Shown here one piece after another: positions 1 to 10,545 of a DNA stretch of 64,000 nucleotides (positions are counted from its first letter, which is position 1; the number at the start of each line of letters is the position of its first letter). Both the position numbers and the translations under genes were made by a program. Below the pieces are notes generated by a model. That model was not told the origin of the DNA. It worked only from the letters and a program-made list of their open reading frames with translations, and did no database searches. The stretch lies in contig NC_064236.1 of NCBI RefSeq assembly GCF_023101765.2, forward strand, positions 18,130,993-18,194,992. Reading direction: 5' to 3'. The DNA comes from Spodoptera frugiperda. Its lineage: Eukaryota > Arthropoda > Insecta > Lepidoptera > Noctuidae.

Positions 1-998
1 CAACACAGTCAAATGCCTTCGAAAGGTCACAAAATATTCCGATAGCGTCCTGTGCTTCTTCCCACGAGGCGAAAATCCTTTTAATCAGAGCTACCCCCGT
101 GTCAGTAGTAGAGCGTCCTTTGGTAAACCCGTATTGTTGATCATGAAAGATAGAATTCATGTTAAAGTGACGCAGCATCTGAGTAAGTATCAGTTTTTCA
201 AATACTTTACTGAGTACTGGTAAAATAGAGACCGGCCTATAGTTATTGGGTTCTGCATTATCACCGGATTTAAATAATGGAACTACTTTACTATATTTCA
301 TTAAATTTGGAAAAACTCCTTGATCTACACTTTTGTTAAAAATTAAAGCTAGATGAGGCGCTATAGTCTCTATAAAAGACCTACATATCCTAACCGACAT
401 TCCCCAGAGATCTTCAGTCGACTTAACTTTAATATCTTTAAATGCTTTGATGACTGCTTGTGGGTTTGTGTATTGAAATCGGAAATCAGAAGTGCATTCT
501 TAAGAAGCTCGATAGAAAGAGATGGAGACGATTTCAATGCTTCCGTAGTTTTTAGCGGAATATTCTTAAAGAAACTTTCGAATTCCTGAGCAACTTTTAA
601 ATTTGTACTGATGCGTCCGTTTTCAGTATTTAAATTAAATTCAACATTACGTGGTTTATTTCTACCTGTCTCGTTATTAATTATATTCCAGGTAGTTTTT
701 ATTTTGTTTTCCGCGGTCTTAATTTTACTGCTAATATGAAGTGCTTTAGCATGCTTACAAACCGATTTAAATACTTTTGGGTACCTAGACACATGACTGT
801 GGAAAGCCTCACTATTATTAAATGGTTTCATGCCGTAAAGTTCAAACAACTTTTCCCTACTTATACGAATACCTGGTGTAGCCCAGTCACAAAAAACAAA
901 CTTACATTGAATGTGTTTACGTTCTAAAGGGAACAATTTATCATACTGTGTTTTAATAATGAATAATAAGTTACCATAAATCTCACTCGGTTATTCAC
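1..998 (-). pseudogene. Jockey-like LINE ORF2 fragment (reverse transcriptase), truncated
   Basis: This is the middle of a non-LTR retrotransposon polymerase read on the minus strand. The linker upstream of the RT domain is open from about 985 to 470 and holds residues such as CDWATPGIRISREKLFELY. After a one-base shift near 465-472, the RT domain continues to the window edge with motifs NYRPVSILPVLSKVFEKLI, QYGFTKGRSTTDT and FCDLSKAFDCV; the last is the first catalytic-aspartate (motif A) region. These motifs are characteristic of the jockey/CR1 group. The N-terminal endonuclease is missing: a SINE interrupts the sequence at 1000, and no endonuclease is seen beyond it. The rest of the RT would lie left of base 1. 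The frameshift and truncation make it non-functional. The clade assignment is by motif only. Confidence 0.85.
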
Positions 999-1014
999 TA
1001 GCATGTATTTGGTT

Positions 1015-1344
1015 TTTTTTTTTTTTTTTGAGGGGGAAAATCATCCAATGACTTTTCTCGCCTTGGGCGAGGCGAGAGGGAGTGTCAGACTCTTACTGAC
1101 TAAAAACCACCCCGTTCCTACTCCTGCTTTTCGAACCGGAGCCCCGGTAAACCCGCTAGGTAGTCCGCAGCTCCGGATCAGGCATCAGCCCTACTGGGCC
1201 CCATCTGTGGTGGTCTGATGGCTCTTTGAGGCGGGCGCGGAACGCGACGCGCCGCACGCACGGGTCTGGTTCTGTTCGGGCGGTGAGCTACCCTTGCTCG
1301 CCGTCCGCAGGCCCGCACTTACGGTGGCCGGAGATCGTCTCGCG
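1015..1344 (-). mobile_element. Lepidopteran SINE, near full length (family S1)
   Basis: The element lies between perfect 15-bp direct repeats, AGCATGTATTTGGTT, at 1000-1014 and 1345-1359. The poly(A) tail appears as a T run at 1014-1029, so the element reads on the minus strand. A GGTTCGAA box-B-like stretch sits near 1135. The 3' domain (about 1030-1115) recurs at 4479-4567, 50610-50743 and 59371-59566. The clear target duplication shows insertion into the LINE-derived DNA by target-primed reverse transcription. Confidence 0.85.
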
Positions 1345-1359
1345 AGCATGTATTTGGTT

Positions 1360-1741
1360 GCCTAATTAATTTTTTAAGTTGTGATTTAATAACTCAATTT
1401 TTTTATTTGTGAATTGTCTGAACATAATTTCCCTATTTTGTACAGTCGTGACAGTGTTAAAGTTGACTGTCAACCCACTGTGATCTATTTACAATGTCCT
1501 TATGTAAATAATCACAATTGCAAAAAATATTATCTATACATGTTGCCGAGGTGGATGTTACTCGGGTGTAGTATTTGGGTCGGGTGTAGTATTCGGGTAC
1601 AGTACGAGCTATGGCTGTAGTATTTGCCCGTAACTTGAGTGTAAAATTAGGGCTTATCGATTTAGGGCTGGGCAGTGGGCATGTAGTGTTACAAACTTCA
1701 AACAAACAAGTGCAAGCTATATGGTCTCGTCTTGGCAACAT
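1360..1741. other. Gene-free stretch between SINE and Helitron, with a short tandem motif
   Basis: No coding sequence is recognised. At about 1561-1630 a short motif close to CGGGTGTAGTATTYGGGT is repeated imperfectly two to three times. This is where the 3' end of the minus-strand Helitron would be expected, but I could not identify a convincing CTRR end with a hairpin. Confidence 0.5.
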
Positions 1742-3557
1742 TTAACATGAAATGTTTTTGTGGGATTTCATTTCTTTTTGTACGTTACTTATGTATGATA
1801 GAAAGAAAAAACGAGCGACAAATACGAGTATTGTTTGTCGCTCATTCTTTCTTTCTTTTTTTGGGGTATATTTCTTGTGCATCTGAGATGCCTTTTTTAT
1901 AGTCCATTCTCTATATTTGCCTTTATTTTTCGTTGGCTTACTGTTTACAATAAGCGATAGCTCAGGGCGATACTTGGCTCTTAGACGATTATATTCAACT
2001 ATCGCATTCTGTTGTGCCTTAATACTACTGAAATCTATATTTATAAGAACACCTTGCAAACTAATATCGCTAGAGAGAGCTACATAAGCCTGCCCACAAG
2101 AGAATGTGGGTGACCCGATATCAATGAGAGCATTATTCAAACTTGAGTTTTATGAATGGTGATAGCAACCGTTATTAAAAATTATAATAACTCTTCTTGC
2201 TTTATTTTTATCGTTCAAATCCCATTCTACTTTATCAACAATTCCTATGGCACTATTAATAAGACCCAAAGAAACATCTATATTTCGTTTCAACATGTCG
2301 CGAGCCTTTTTCGCAAGACATCTCGAACAATCGACACTATCTGTGGCTTTAAGTGTAATTTCCGGATTAGGATTAGCTTGCAGCATGGCATCATTTAGTT
2401 GCTGAGCCATATTTCTAGTTGGCAACAAACAAACTGTATCTGCAGGAAGGTGACTAAGAAATTCAGCTATTTCGTGTAATCTACATTCGATAGAACATGA
2501 TTTTAGTGTAATTAAACGTTGTGATAATATGCGGCGGTCTTCTTCTGTAGTGACCCCTATTCTAATTTTTAGAAGCATTTCAACGAACTTTATATCATTT
2601 AACTGCCGCATGTTCCTGATATTTAAAAAGTTCTTTCCACAGATTCGGAAAATTAAGAACAATCAAATTATTAGCTTTGTTACTTCTCGAGGTGACAGTT
2701 TTACAAAAGGCGATTTTTCCCTCACAGGTGAAAGCTGTAAAAGATCTCCAAGTACCACAATATGTCGTTTTCCAAACCACCCGATTTCTTCATCTATTGT
2801 ATCAAATATTTCTACCAGACGCATATGTATGTAAGCCAAAGTTATATTTGATATCGTAGATACTTCATCGATTATAAATAAAATAACGTCTTTCGAATCC
2901 GACCGTAGAACTTGGAGAACCTGGTCAGAGAGTGGCCTGTATTTGGGTGTTTGTTTGTGTTCTACGGGCAATTGCAATAACCTATGAATTGTCAATCCGT
3001 TAACATTAAAGCAGTGCAGCTACAACTACTTTTTTATTGAAATGTTTTTGTACACACACTTTAAGAATTTTGATAATTAAACTTTTACCTGTCCCACCGG
3101 TGCCACTTATAAAACATCGAAGAATTTCGCTTTCATTAGACATAGTTTCCGTCACCATATCGATCACATTCTTTTGATCTTTATTAAGTTTACTTATCAA
3201 TTCATCTAAATTATTTTCATCTCCATCATTGTTCATATTATTAAAATCATCCATAGCATTAACCGCTTCACGTGCTTCAAAATCTAAGGGATTATCAGGA
3301 CCTATATTGTCATCGTCATTTTCAATCTCTTCATTTAGTTCGGCTAATTTAGTTTCTACTTTTTCGAAAGCCTTCTGTAGCTGATTTTGTAAGTCAATAC
3401 GTAAATTGACATGTCTCAGTTCATTTTTCATATCATCTTTTGCAAAGTTAAATGCCTCAGTATATGTTTCAAATTCCAATTTCAAATCTTGTAAGTTACG
3501 CCATGGTTTAAACAATAAAAGCATCGAATATTTTTTCGGGCATTTGCTCAATATCAT
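1742..3557 (-). pseudogene. Helitron helicase domain (Pif1 family), broken
   Basis: This is the C-terminal half of a Helitron Rep-helicase. The piece at 3006-3557 has the line LLLFKPWRN that normally precedes the helicase, an acidic low-complexity region, and Walker A as GTGGTGKS. The piece at 2663-2995 carries the Walker B region FIIDEVSTIS and the following VVLGDLLQLSPV. The piece at 2150-2662 carries helicase domain 2 sequence. The piece at 1742-2140 has the C-terminal motif GQAYVALSSDISLQG, where an arginine usually follows ALS, and IVEYNRLR. Frame breaks near 3000, 2662 and 2145 separate the pieces. Signature motifs remain legible, so decay is moderate, but a working protein is impossible from this copy. 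Confidence 0.88.
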
Positions 3558-3760
3558 ACAAGTAAAAGTTTATAAGACAAGGTCTGTCTCTTTTCTTTAA
3601 ATAGGTCGTTTCGTCGTACTCCATCTAACGTATAATATTATACTTCTTTAGAAACCGGGTGTGTTTTCACGACATCATAGGATTTAGAAAAATTATACAA
3701 ATTAACATTTTCTAACTCTACTGGTCTAGCTGGATATTTATCGTCTTTCCTCGATTCGTA

Positions 3761-5599
3761 CTAGATGTTTGTGGAATCGGGATTCAGCATGGTGATTTCT
3801 GTTTTAGACTTGACTTTTCGATTACGATTCATGTTAACATCTAGCCACCTTATTGTCGTTTGGGGATCAGTGGCATACAATAGGATACCCAATAACGTGT
3901 CACTGGCCTCTAATGCACCGCACTCGCGGTTTGACAACATCCTTAGCCCGATGTTAAACAATTAACTTCTCAAGCTTTTTTTAGAGTGTATGTCATCGAA
4001 ATCATCATTGGATTTTGTCGTATATTTAGTGACGTAGTAGTTCAGTATAGCAGTTTTTTCACCTACATATTGGATATCAATATTACCGTTCCATGCGTCC
4101 ATCATTTATCATCTCAGATTCCTTCTTGCGTACAAAAATATATAAACGTTTGTTTGGGCAAAGAGCTTTTCTAGCCGCGATGGATTCAGCTGTATCTCTA
4201 ATAGTAAGAGTATCACTAACGGGTCGTGGAAAACCAAATCGACACACTGATATAAATCCTTTCTTAGTTTTCTTTCGTCTCATACAATATTTATTATGCT
4301 TGTGGGTTTGGTATCCCACGACTCGTTGATGAAGAGTTGGTGCAAGATTTTTTTTTAGGTACTTCACATGTAACATACTTAAAAATAAAAGCTGCTACCT
4401 CATCAATTGGCGATTCATGAAGCACAGGAGCTCCTTTCATCCATAACATCAAATGAAAATGTTAGGCTCCACGAGACTCCGGCCCGACAGTAAGAGTCTG
4501 ACACTCCCTCTCGCCTCGCCCAAGACGAGAGAAATTATTGGATGATTTTCCCCCCTCAAAAAAAAAAGGCTCCACGAGACTGATACTCACGCCTCCAAAA
4601 GTAATGTTCTATTTCTCCTAGAGGTTTAGGAAACGAGAAGTAGATACTGGATCTATTGCTACTAGTTCAGTTGTTGTCTTATTAGCCATCTCACTCGAGT
4701 TGACTTCCAGTAAGTATTCTTTTAGGTCGTCCCACAACCACTCCGACGGGCTCATAGTGAGAAACCAAGTGACTGGTCCATAGTTCGTCTGCGTCATGCA
4801 GTTCACGTCGTTTCTCGTTCTTTTCCAGTACTGCTCAGTGTTTCTCAATCTAGCAAATATAGCAGTCAGATCTCCTTCCAATTCATCATTATTTAACATC
4901 TGTAAGTATTGTTCAGCAGTTATTTTTTGTTTTTGGTTAACTGTATTCATTTTATAAAATATTCCAGTGTAGTGTAGGGTGTAGTGTCGTGAAGTAAAAA
5001 AAAAATTGTTGATCTAATCTAAATCGTGAATGTTTTGACATCAATCTGGCTTTGATATATTCACTTGACGTTAATTTCTGGGGTCGCGTATGAAACTGGC
5101 CGTATTTTCCATCTGGGTACAAATAAGGAACACATTTTACATCTAGATCCTTGTCTGTAGAATATATAGGGACTGTATTAACTGTCTTTATTTGATAGAG
5201 ATCTGAAATTAATGAGTTGCTTCTTTTTTCATACAATGGATATATGGCTCGTAATCTATTAAATTGCTATCTTCCGTTATTTGTGTCAAAAATGGATCTA
5301 AATTATTTATATTATTTTCATCCTGACTGTTATTACTTTGTTTCGATTAAATGTTTTAAATTATCATTAATTGTTTGAAGTAAATGATTAGGGACATTCG
5401 GTAATTTTATTTCAGAGTAAATTGGGTTTACTTGGTTCAGGTAACAGAATGCGGCATAGACTTTATTGATGTCAACTATATCTTTCCAAATAATTTTAGA
5501 CTTTCTTGGTCGTCCTCGTACCATTATGTAAAGTTCTTGGTTTATGTTTAAAGGATCTTCTGGTTTCGGCAATTTATTCAATGTTTCCTCTAAAGGCAA
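3761..5599 (-). pseudogene. Helitron Rep (HUH endonuclease) and N-terminal domain, broken
   Basis: Pieces in order from the right: 5333-5599 contains VDINKVYAAFCYLNQVNPIY; 4952-5236 contains the Helitron_like_N stretch VPYLYPDGKYGQF; 4618-4950 contains LRNTEQYWKRTRNDVNCMTQ and TWFLTMSPSEWLWDDL. Across the SINE at 4479-4567 comes the HUH motif HFHLMLWMKGAP, preceded by REYQSRGA. 4083-4376 contains CRFGFPRPVS. At about 4022-4039 the two-tyrosine motif reads YYVTKYTTK, and 3761-3961 contains RECGALEASDTLLG. The HUH histidines and the tyrosine pair are therefore still present, but a TAA stop falls immediately before the first histidine, and several frameshifts separate the segments. Confidence 0.87.
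4479..4567 (+). mobile_element. 5'-truncated SINE (family S1) inserted in Helitron Rep
   Basis: The 3' domain of SINE family S1 ends in an A run at about 4558-4567 and is flanked by perfect 14-bp duplications, GGCTCCACGAGACT, at 4465-4478 and 4568-4581. The duplicated bases are Rep coding sequence (minus-strand residues of the SRGA region), which dates the insertion after the Helitron. Confidence 0.9.
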
Positions 5600-5632
5600 A
5601 GGTAGATGAAAAGTTCTGCCTTTACATTTTTT

Positions 5633-5900
5633 TTACCATTTCTCGGTTTCTGTATCTGCTGAATTATATTTTGTCATTTCTTGGTTACTTTTACAACTTT
5701 GGTATAAATTTTGGTAATATTCTGTAGCGATTTGTAGAATTTCTGGTCTTTTGCTGGTCTTTTCCCTATTTTTATTTCTCATATTTGGTATCCACTCCTT
5801 TTTGTAACTCATTTCTTTTAGCGCCTTTTTTATGCCTCCTGTTTTTTCTATAGGTTTCTTTAGTGTTGCAAACCTTTCCGTTCTTTTCTAAGTTGTTAGC
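5633..5900 (-). pseudogene. RTE-type LINE fragment (linker before reverse transcriptase)
   Basis: A minus-strand frame open from about 5885 to the TAA at 5633-5635 encodes KRTERFATLKKPIEKTGG, KKALKEMSYKKEWIPN and RPEILQIATEYYQNLYQ. This pattern is typical of the linker just upstream of the RT domain in RTE-like endonuclease-reverse transcriptase elements. A stop (TAG) and frame changes occur farther right, towards 6000. The RT itself is absent because the Helitron begins immediately downstream. The longest ATG-initiated ORF is only 59 codons (5633-5812), so it is easily missed. Confidence 0.7.
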
Positions 5901-6083
5901 TAATCTTTTTGCTTAATTCTGCTATATTTTGGACATTATTAATGTTGCTGCTTTGTTGTATAAGTTTTTTTCCGTTCTTGTAATAATTGCTTGCTTCTTA
6001 CTGATATCAGATAAGCAAATTGATCATAAGGGCGGCTGATTAGAGCGACCATAGGATTATGGACTACAACCTGAAAATGGCCA

Positions 6084-6674
6084 TCAAACACAGAGACGCG
6101 GCTGTTGTGGGGACCCTTTTGGGTGAGAAATGTTCCTTAGACTAAAATAAAAAATTATATAGCAGGAGGTAATGTGCGATGTGTTAGGTAATATAGCGAA
6201 CGATCTAGCTGCGCTTGTATTTTCCGGTTTTCGCAGACTGAGGTTGGCGTTTCTTTCTCTATATTTACGCATCCACTCTAAGCCGGCCATTTGGTTTTCA
6301 TCCCATTTCGCGGGATATTTTAAATTTAAAGCTTTCGCGTATTCGTAGGCAAGTTTGCGAATTTGTACTGTTGTTAGCCCATAATGCATTTTGCAGTAAT
6401 TAATAATGTAGTCATTTAAGCGTGTCTCTTCTTTCAAGGAGAAGACTTGTAGATTCGTGAACTTTGAATGAAATGTTCGTGAGGGTCCATCGCTGTTAGA
6501 GCCTTCTTTGAATTTCTTGACTCTGCTTTCCAACGTCGAGGTCTTGATGTTATATTTCAACGCGGCTTTCCTATACGACAAGCGTCCATGAATTACGTCG
6601 TCAACTGCTAATTTTATGGACTCTTCATCCACGTCTTGAATACGCGTGCCCATTTTTTTATATTTTCGCACCAT
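6084..6674 (-). pseudogene. psq/CENP-B-type transposase N-terminus (pogo-like), truncated
   Basis: The 196-residue frame begins MVRKYKKMGTRIQDVDEES. Residues ~15-55 fit a Pipsqueak-type helix-turn-helix (IHGRLSYRKAALKYNIKTST). Residues ~75-160 fit the second, CENP-B-like DNA-binding half seen in pogo/Tigger/jerky proteins, ending in the conserved-looking LSLRKPENTSAARS. Everything after about residue 163 (below ~6190) is unlike the family, and no DDE catalytic domain follows, so the ORF is cut off after its DNA-binding part. It is most likely a broken transposase; an exon of a domesticated transposase gene is less likely. The sequence upstream (6859-7211) carries iterated motifs that could be its binding sites. 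Confidence 0.7.
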
Positions 6675-6858
6675 GATTCTGCAATAAAATATTAATTGTA
6701 AGGCTTATTTAATTAACATATTTCATTTTGTTAGAAGAACAATACTTTACAAAAGGAAAGACATGTTATTGTGCTTTATGCCTGGTATTTTAAAAGTTTA
6801 CTATATTTTATATCATAAAAACCTAATTATGATATTGTGGTGGTTAATAAAATCTAAA

Positions 6859-7211
6859 GGGGAGCATTCGTACACCTACGAATATGCCCCCTGTTTGGCT
6901 GTACAAAAGCACCCCATACCTTGCACAAAATTAAAGTAAAACTTTATACAAATTCTAATTTAGTTTTGAGAAATATAACAAATTAAAGCTCAAAATAAAC
7001 AATATTAACATTAATTAATCATCACCATATGATATCATAACAATATGGCGGCCGGTATGTCTACGCGCACAAGCAAAGGCGTGTTTGTGTGCCGTTTAGT
7101 TTTTCTGCTATACTAACTGCACGAATGTGCCCCACGTACGAATGGTGACCACTTTCCCCTATGTTATAAACAGATTCATAGATAGTCATAGGGACCATTG
7201 CCAAACAGGGG
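6859..7211. repeat. Iterated ACGAAT-type motifs and CCCCTGTTTGG inverted pair
   Basis: Related words recur: GGGGAGCATTCGTAC at 6859-6873 (inverse orientation), TACGAATATGCCCC at 6877-6890, CACGAATGTGCCCC at 7120-7133 and GTACGAATGGTGACC at 7136-7150. An 11-bp inverted pair, CCCCTGTTTGG at 6888-6898 and CCAAACAGGGG at 7201-7211, encloses most of the block. It lies 5' of the minus-strand psq-type ORF, so it may be that element's terminal region. Confidence 0.6.
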
Positions 7212-8880
7212 ATATACTATGCTAACTAGAAAAATAAGGCTCTGTAATGTCTACGCCTATGTGTCGGTTGTTCATTAGTTTGAAGGTTAAATGGCAATTT
7301 TAACTGAGTGAGCCGTACGGCATCTAACCGTACCCGTCTAACAATGTGGCGCTCTTCCAGAAGAAGTAATATACAGTGGCCAGAACAATATTCTACTACG
7401 CTTTCGTTAACCTATAGAATTAAACTCAGATAGAAGATTATCCCTCTGTTGATCTGTAGAATATAGTCTATAGTCTGTTAGAAGCGACCTAGCAATTTCA
7501 CGGGCCGCCTCTTTCCTCTTGTGCTTGAGAAGTACCCTTCTATGTATCTGCTTAATGCGATATTCAACCAGTTTAATTGATTTAAAAAATATACCCTTAT
7601 AGACTACAGTGTAAGGGAACTTCGTCGATTTGACGTTATTGTCGAACTGTCAAATTCAATTGACAGGATAAGACAAGCGACACTACCGCCATCACTTCCG
7701 CTCGAGACCGCACCGCGACCGGCGCATCATATTCTTTCGGATCGTATCTTTATTGGTAAAATTGTATCTAGCCAGAAATTGGTAATAACAAGTATTGTGT
7801 ATTTGTGTTAGTAACATTAAAATTAGTAAGTTGTAAGGTGATTTCATTTTCCTTACCCACATTTCAGAACGCATACATAAACGTCAATCACTGCTTTCAG
7901 TATTTGACAGGATGGACAAAAAAAGCTTGACAGGTATCTGGTATTCTGGTACGAATTACGAAACAATAGAACATCGTGAAACAATAAATTTTATTAGGGA
8001 AAATTATTTATTTTTGATAATTAAGTATTTGTTGAGTTATTTTTATTTTAGGAATAGCAGAATACATTCTGTTATTCGGGCGGAGGCCAATCCAACGAAT
8101 CAAAAACCATGAAAATTGATCCATCAGAACTCGAGTGTAACTATATATGTTACTTACTTAAGTGTTGGAAAAGACCCGTCTTTATTTTTTTTATATTTCG
8201 CACGAAAAAATATGTTTTTTGTTAACAGTGCCATCTCTTAGCGCCCGAAGATACAATTTTTTTACAAAATTCAAAAAACGAAGATGTTTTATGTACCTAG
8301 TGCAATATAATATTTATTATAGTCACTACGATAGTGTTTTGTAAAACTATAAATTATAATATATAATTACTGTTTGGTAAAACTTTAAATGCTTCTACCT
8401 ACTGCAAAAATAGCTTTATGGTTAGTGTCACTCTTCTCATCAATGTGCAATATACCTATAGACTATTATAATATCTTAGTTCACTAATGTAGTACTCAAG
8501 ATCAAATATAAGTATATCTTTAACTTATAGCTTATAACATGTTTTAGGGACTCGTGGATAAGTAGGTACTTTAGTTTCTTAAATGAAACAATAAAAAGCA
8601 TTTGTAATTTGGCTTGAACCAATTCATATTCTTATAGTACTCCAAACATGTTTAGTTTAGACAAGACGAGCCTAAACTTATTGAAGTTACTTACCTAAAT
8701 AATAGAATTCATATATATGTTACAGTCAAAGTAATAAATCTTGATATTATATATACTGTCTAGCAATTATATATAACGACTACTCAATTTGGATAAAGTG
8801 ATAAATGACACAAAATTAATCACATTAACTAGCAATTTTATATACTATCTTCGAAGACTTGGATAATGTAATAAAACGAG
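7212..8880. other. AT-rich gene-free stretch
   Basis: Only short accidental ORFs occur (for example 7912-8112). No coding motif, RNA gene or clear repeat boundary was recognised. The right part (about 8700-8880) repeats short AT-rich phrases such as GGATAAAGTGATAAAT and GGATAATGTAATAAAA, which recur near 10800. Confidence 0.5.
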
Positions 8881-8884
8881 CAGC

Positions 8885-9240
8885 ATGCAAGCAAACATGG
8901 AGCATGTAGCAGGCAGGGTTTCTGTCATGGCTCCGGCGCTGCGAGCCTCCGGCGGCCCCACGCGTGCTGGTCGTCGCAGACGGCTTTGGCTCACCACCGC
9001 AGCTTCGGCTTGTTGGCCGGCTTCGCCGGCCAGCCTCAGCCACGGTGGCTCGCTAGCAGCCTCCTGCTCCTCAGTCCGCGGGCCGCCTCGGTCCTACGCG
9101 CCTACGCGATTTTAAATTATACTCTAGGGGTAGGACAAACAAGACTACGTGGAGTCGGTTTTGTAGCAATTCGGTTCTGTCACTAACTTTTGTTGTAAAG
9201 CATATTCAATTTTTAACCGACATTATTATTTAATTGTTAC
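8885..9240. repeat. GC-rich islet and adjoining dispersed-repeat-like segment
   Basis: Bases about 8920-9105 are strikingly GC-rich compared with the AT-rich surroundings and include a small inverted repeat, GGCCGGC-TTC-GCCGGCC, near 9016-9032. The following segment, about 9120-9240, resembles a dispersed lepidopteran repeat as far as I can judge by memory. Open frames on both strands (8885-9115, 8825-9043) look like products of base composition and not proteins. Confidence 0.4.
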
Positions 9241-9248
9241 AGGAACTA

Positions 9249-10543
9249 CGAGGGGGCGTTTTTATATTCGCGGAATGGGGGATAAGGAGTGGAAATAAAA
9301 AAACCAAATTATTTTTCCTTTTCAATATATTCACCTGCAAGACGAATACATGTTTCAGATCTTTCAATTAATTTATTAATACCATCATAAAAAAAGATTT
9401 CTTATTGTCTATAAAATACGCCCAAACTGCCTCCTTGACTTCATCATCGGGTGTAAATTTTTTACCCCGTAGCTCTTTTTTGCATTTTTAGAAACGGTTA
9501 ATAATCACTCGGCGTCAGGTCTGGGCTGTAGGGTGGGTGTTCTAAAATATCGAAGCCCACCTTATGCAGGGCAGCCATCGCAACGTGGCTCTTGTGAACG
9601 GGCGCGTTGTCGTGAAAAAGCAACACACCTTTCGTCAATTTTCCCCGTCTTTTCTCCTTAATGGCTTCTTGAAGTCGCTTTAATATTGAAGCGTAGTATT
9701 CCCCGGTTATAGAAACACCTTTATCTTTATAGTCGATTAATAATATTCCTTCCGAGTCGCAAAAGACCGTTGCAATGATTTTCCCAGCTGACTGTGACAC
9801 CTTAAACTTTTTAGGGGGTGCTGCGCCCTTTTTATGCCATTGCATGGAATCTTGTTTCGACTCAGGTTCATAATGATGAACCCAAGTTTCGTCTCCAGTA
9901 ACAATTCGACTCATTATATCATCCTTGTCTTCATTACAGAGGTTCAAAAATGCACGTGAACGCTCTACGCGCTGTTGTTTTTGGGGCGGCGTGAGCATTC
10001 TCGGTACCCATCTTGCACTGACCTTAGTCATGCCAAGATGACTATGAATAATTTTAAGAATGGTTGTATCGGATACTCTAACTATTTCTGCGAGTTATTT
10101 CTTCTTTAGTCGAGCATCTTCCAGTACATTTTTTTCAACTTTTTGGATAAGTTCTGGCGTGGTCACCTCGATACTCCTGCCCGGCCTCGGGTCGTCTTCA
10201 ATGGATTCCCTTCCTTGTTTAAATAAATTGTGGCACTTGTACACCATGGTTTTTCCTTGACAAGAGTCACCGTAAACCAATGACATCTCATTCATTATAG
10301 TCGCAACTGTTTTTCCTTGCTTGGTAAGGAACTTTATAACGGTACGATATTAGATTTTTTCCATATTTCACTTTTCACTCCCGATTTTGTTGCTTGATTG
10401 ACGATAACTCAAAGACTAATTGTCTAATTGCAATGAAATCTCGTATTTATACTAATTATGAGTCACTGAACACGTTACGACCTAATGAGCGTAATCCTCC
10501 CCCCAAAACCCTCTCATTCCGCGAACTTAAAAACGCACCCTCG
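9249..10543 (-). mobile_element. mariner transposon, full length but inactive
   Basis: A 1,295-bp element is flanked by TA at 9247-9248 and 10544-10545. The inverted termini begin CGAGGGGGCGTTTTTA at left and CGAGGGTGCGTTTTTA (reverse complement) at right and extend about 30 bp through TTCGCGGAATG. One transposase frame runs on the minus strand. Length, TA duplication and D,D34D transposase define Tc1/mariner, mariner group. Confidence 0.95.
9309..10364 (-). pseudogene. mariner transposase with a few inactivating lesions
   Basis: The frame starts at the ATG at 10362-10364 and ends at the TAA at 9309-9311, about 350 codons, matching the usual ~345 residues. The N-terminal helix-turn-helix part includes GKTMVYKCHNLFKQGRESI and DDPRPGRS. 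Catalytic residues are all visible: TGDETWVHHYEPE, HDNAPVHKS and HPPYSPDLTPSDY, with 34 residues between the second and third aspartates. Lesions: TAA at codon 5, an in-frame TAA at 10095-10097, a frameshift just after SDY causing a stop at 9498-9500, and a further shift near 9390 in the T run. The near-intact state suggests fairly recent inactivation. The lesions are described only as read from the sequence. Confidence 0.93.
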
Positions 10544-10545
10544 TA

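Larger units (their letters stand above)
1742..5602 (-). mobile_element. Decayed autonomous Helitron (Rep-helicase element)
   Basis: The element spans an N-terminal region, an HUH Rep endonuclease and a Pif1-type helicase in the order expected of a Helitron, all on the minus strand with the 5' side at right. The reading frame is broken into at least eight pieces by shifts and stops, and a SINE lies inside the Rep motif. At the right it abuts an RTE LINE fragment whose open frame ends at 5633, so the 5' boundary is probably between 5600 and 5632. The exact termini were not found. Elements of this kind move by rolling-circle-like replication and are abundant in Lepidoptera. Confidence 0.88.

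Noticed and set aside
1003..1218. 71-codon plus-strand ORF
   Set aside because: Lies within the SINE and includes its T run; not a gene.
10060..10260. Plus-strand ORF inside the mariner
   Set aside because: Antisense shadow of the transposase frame.
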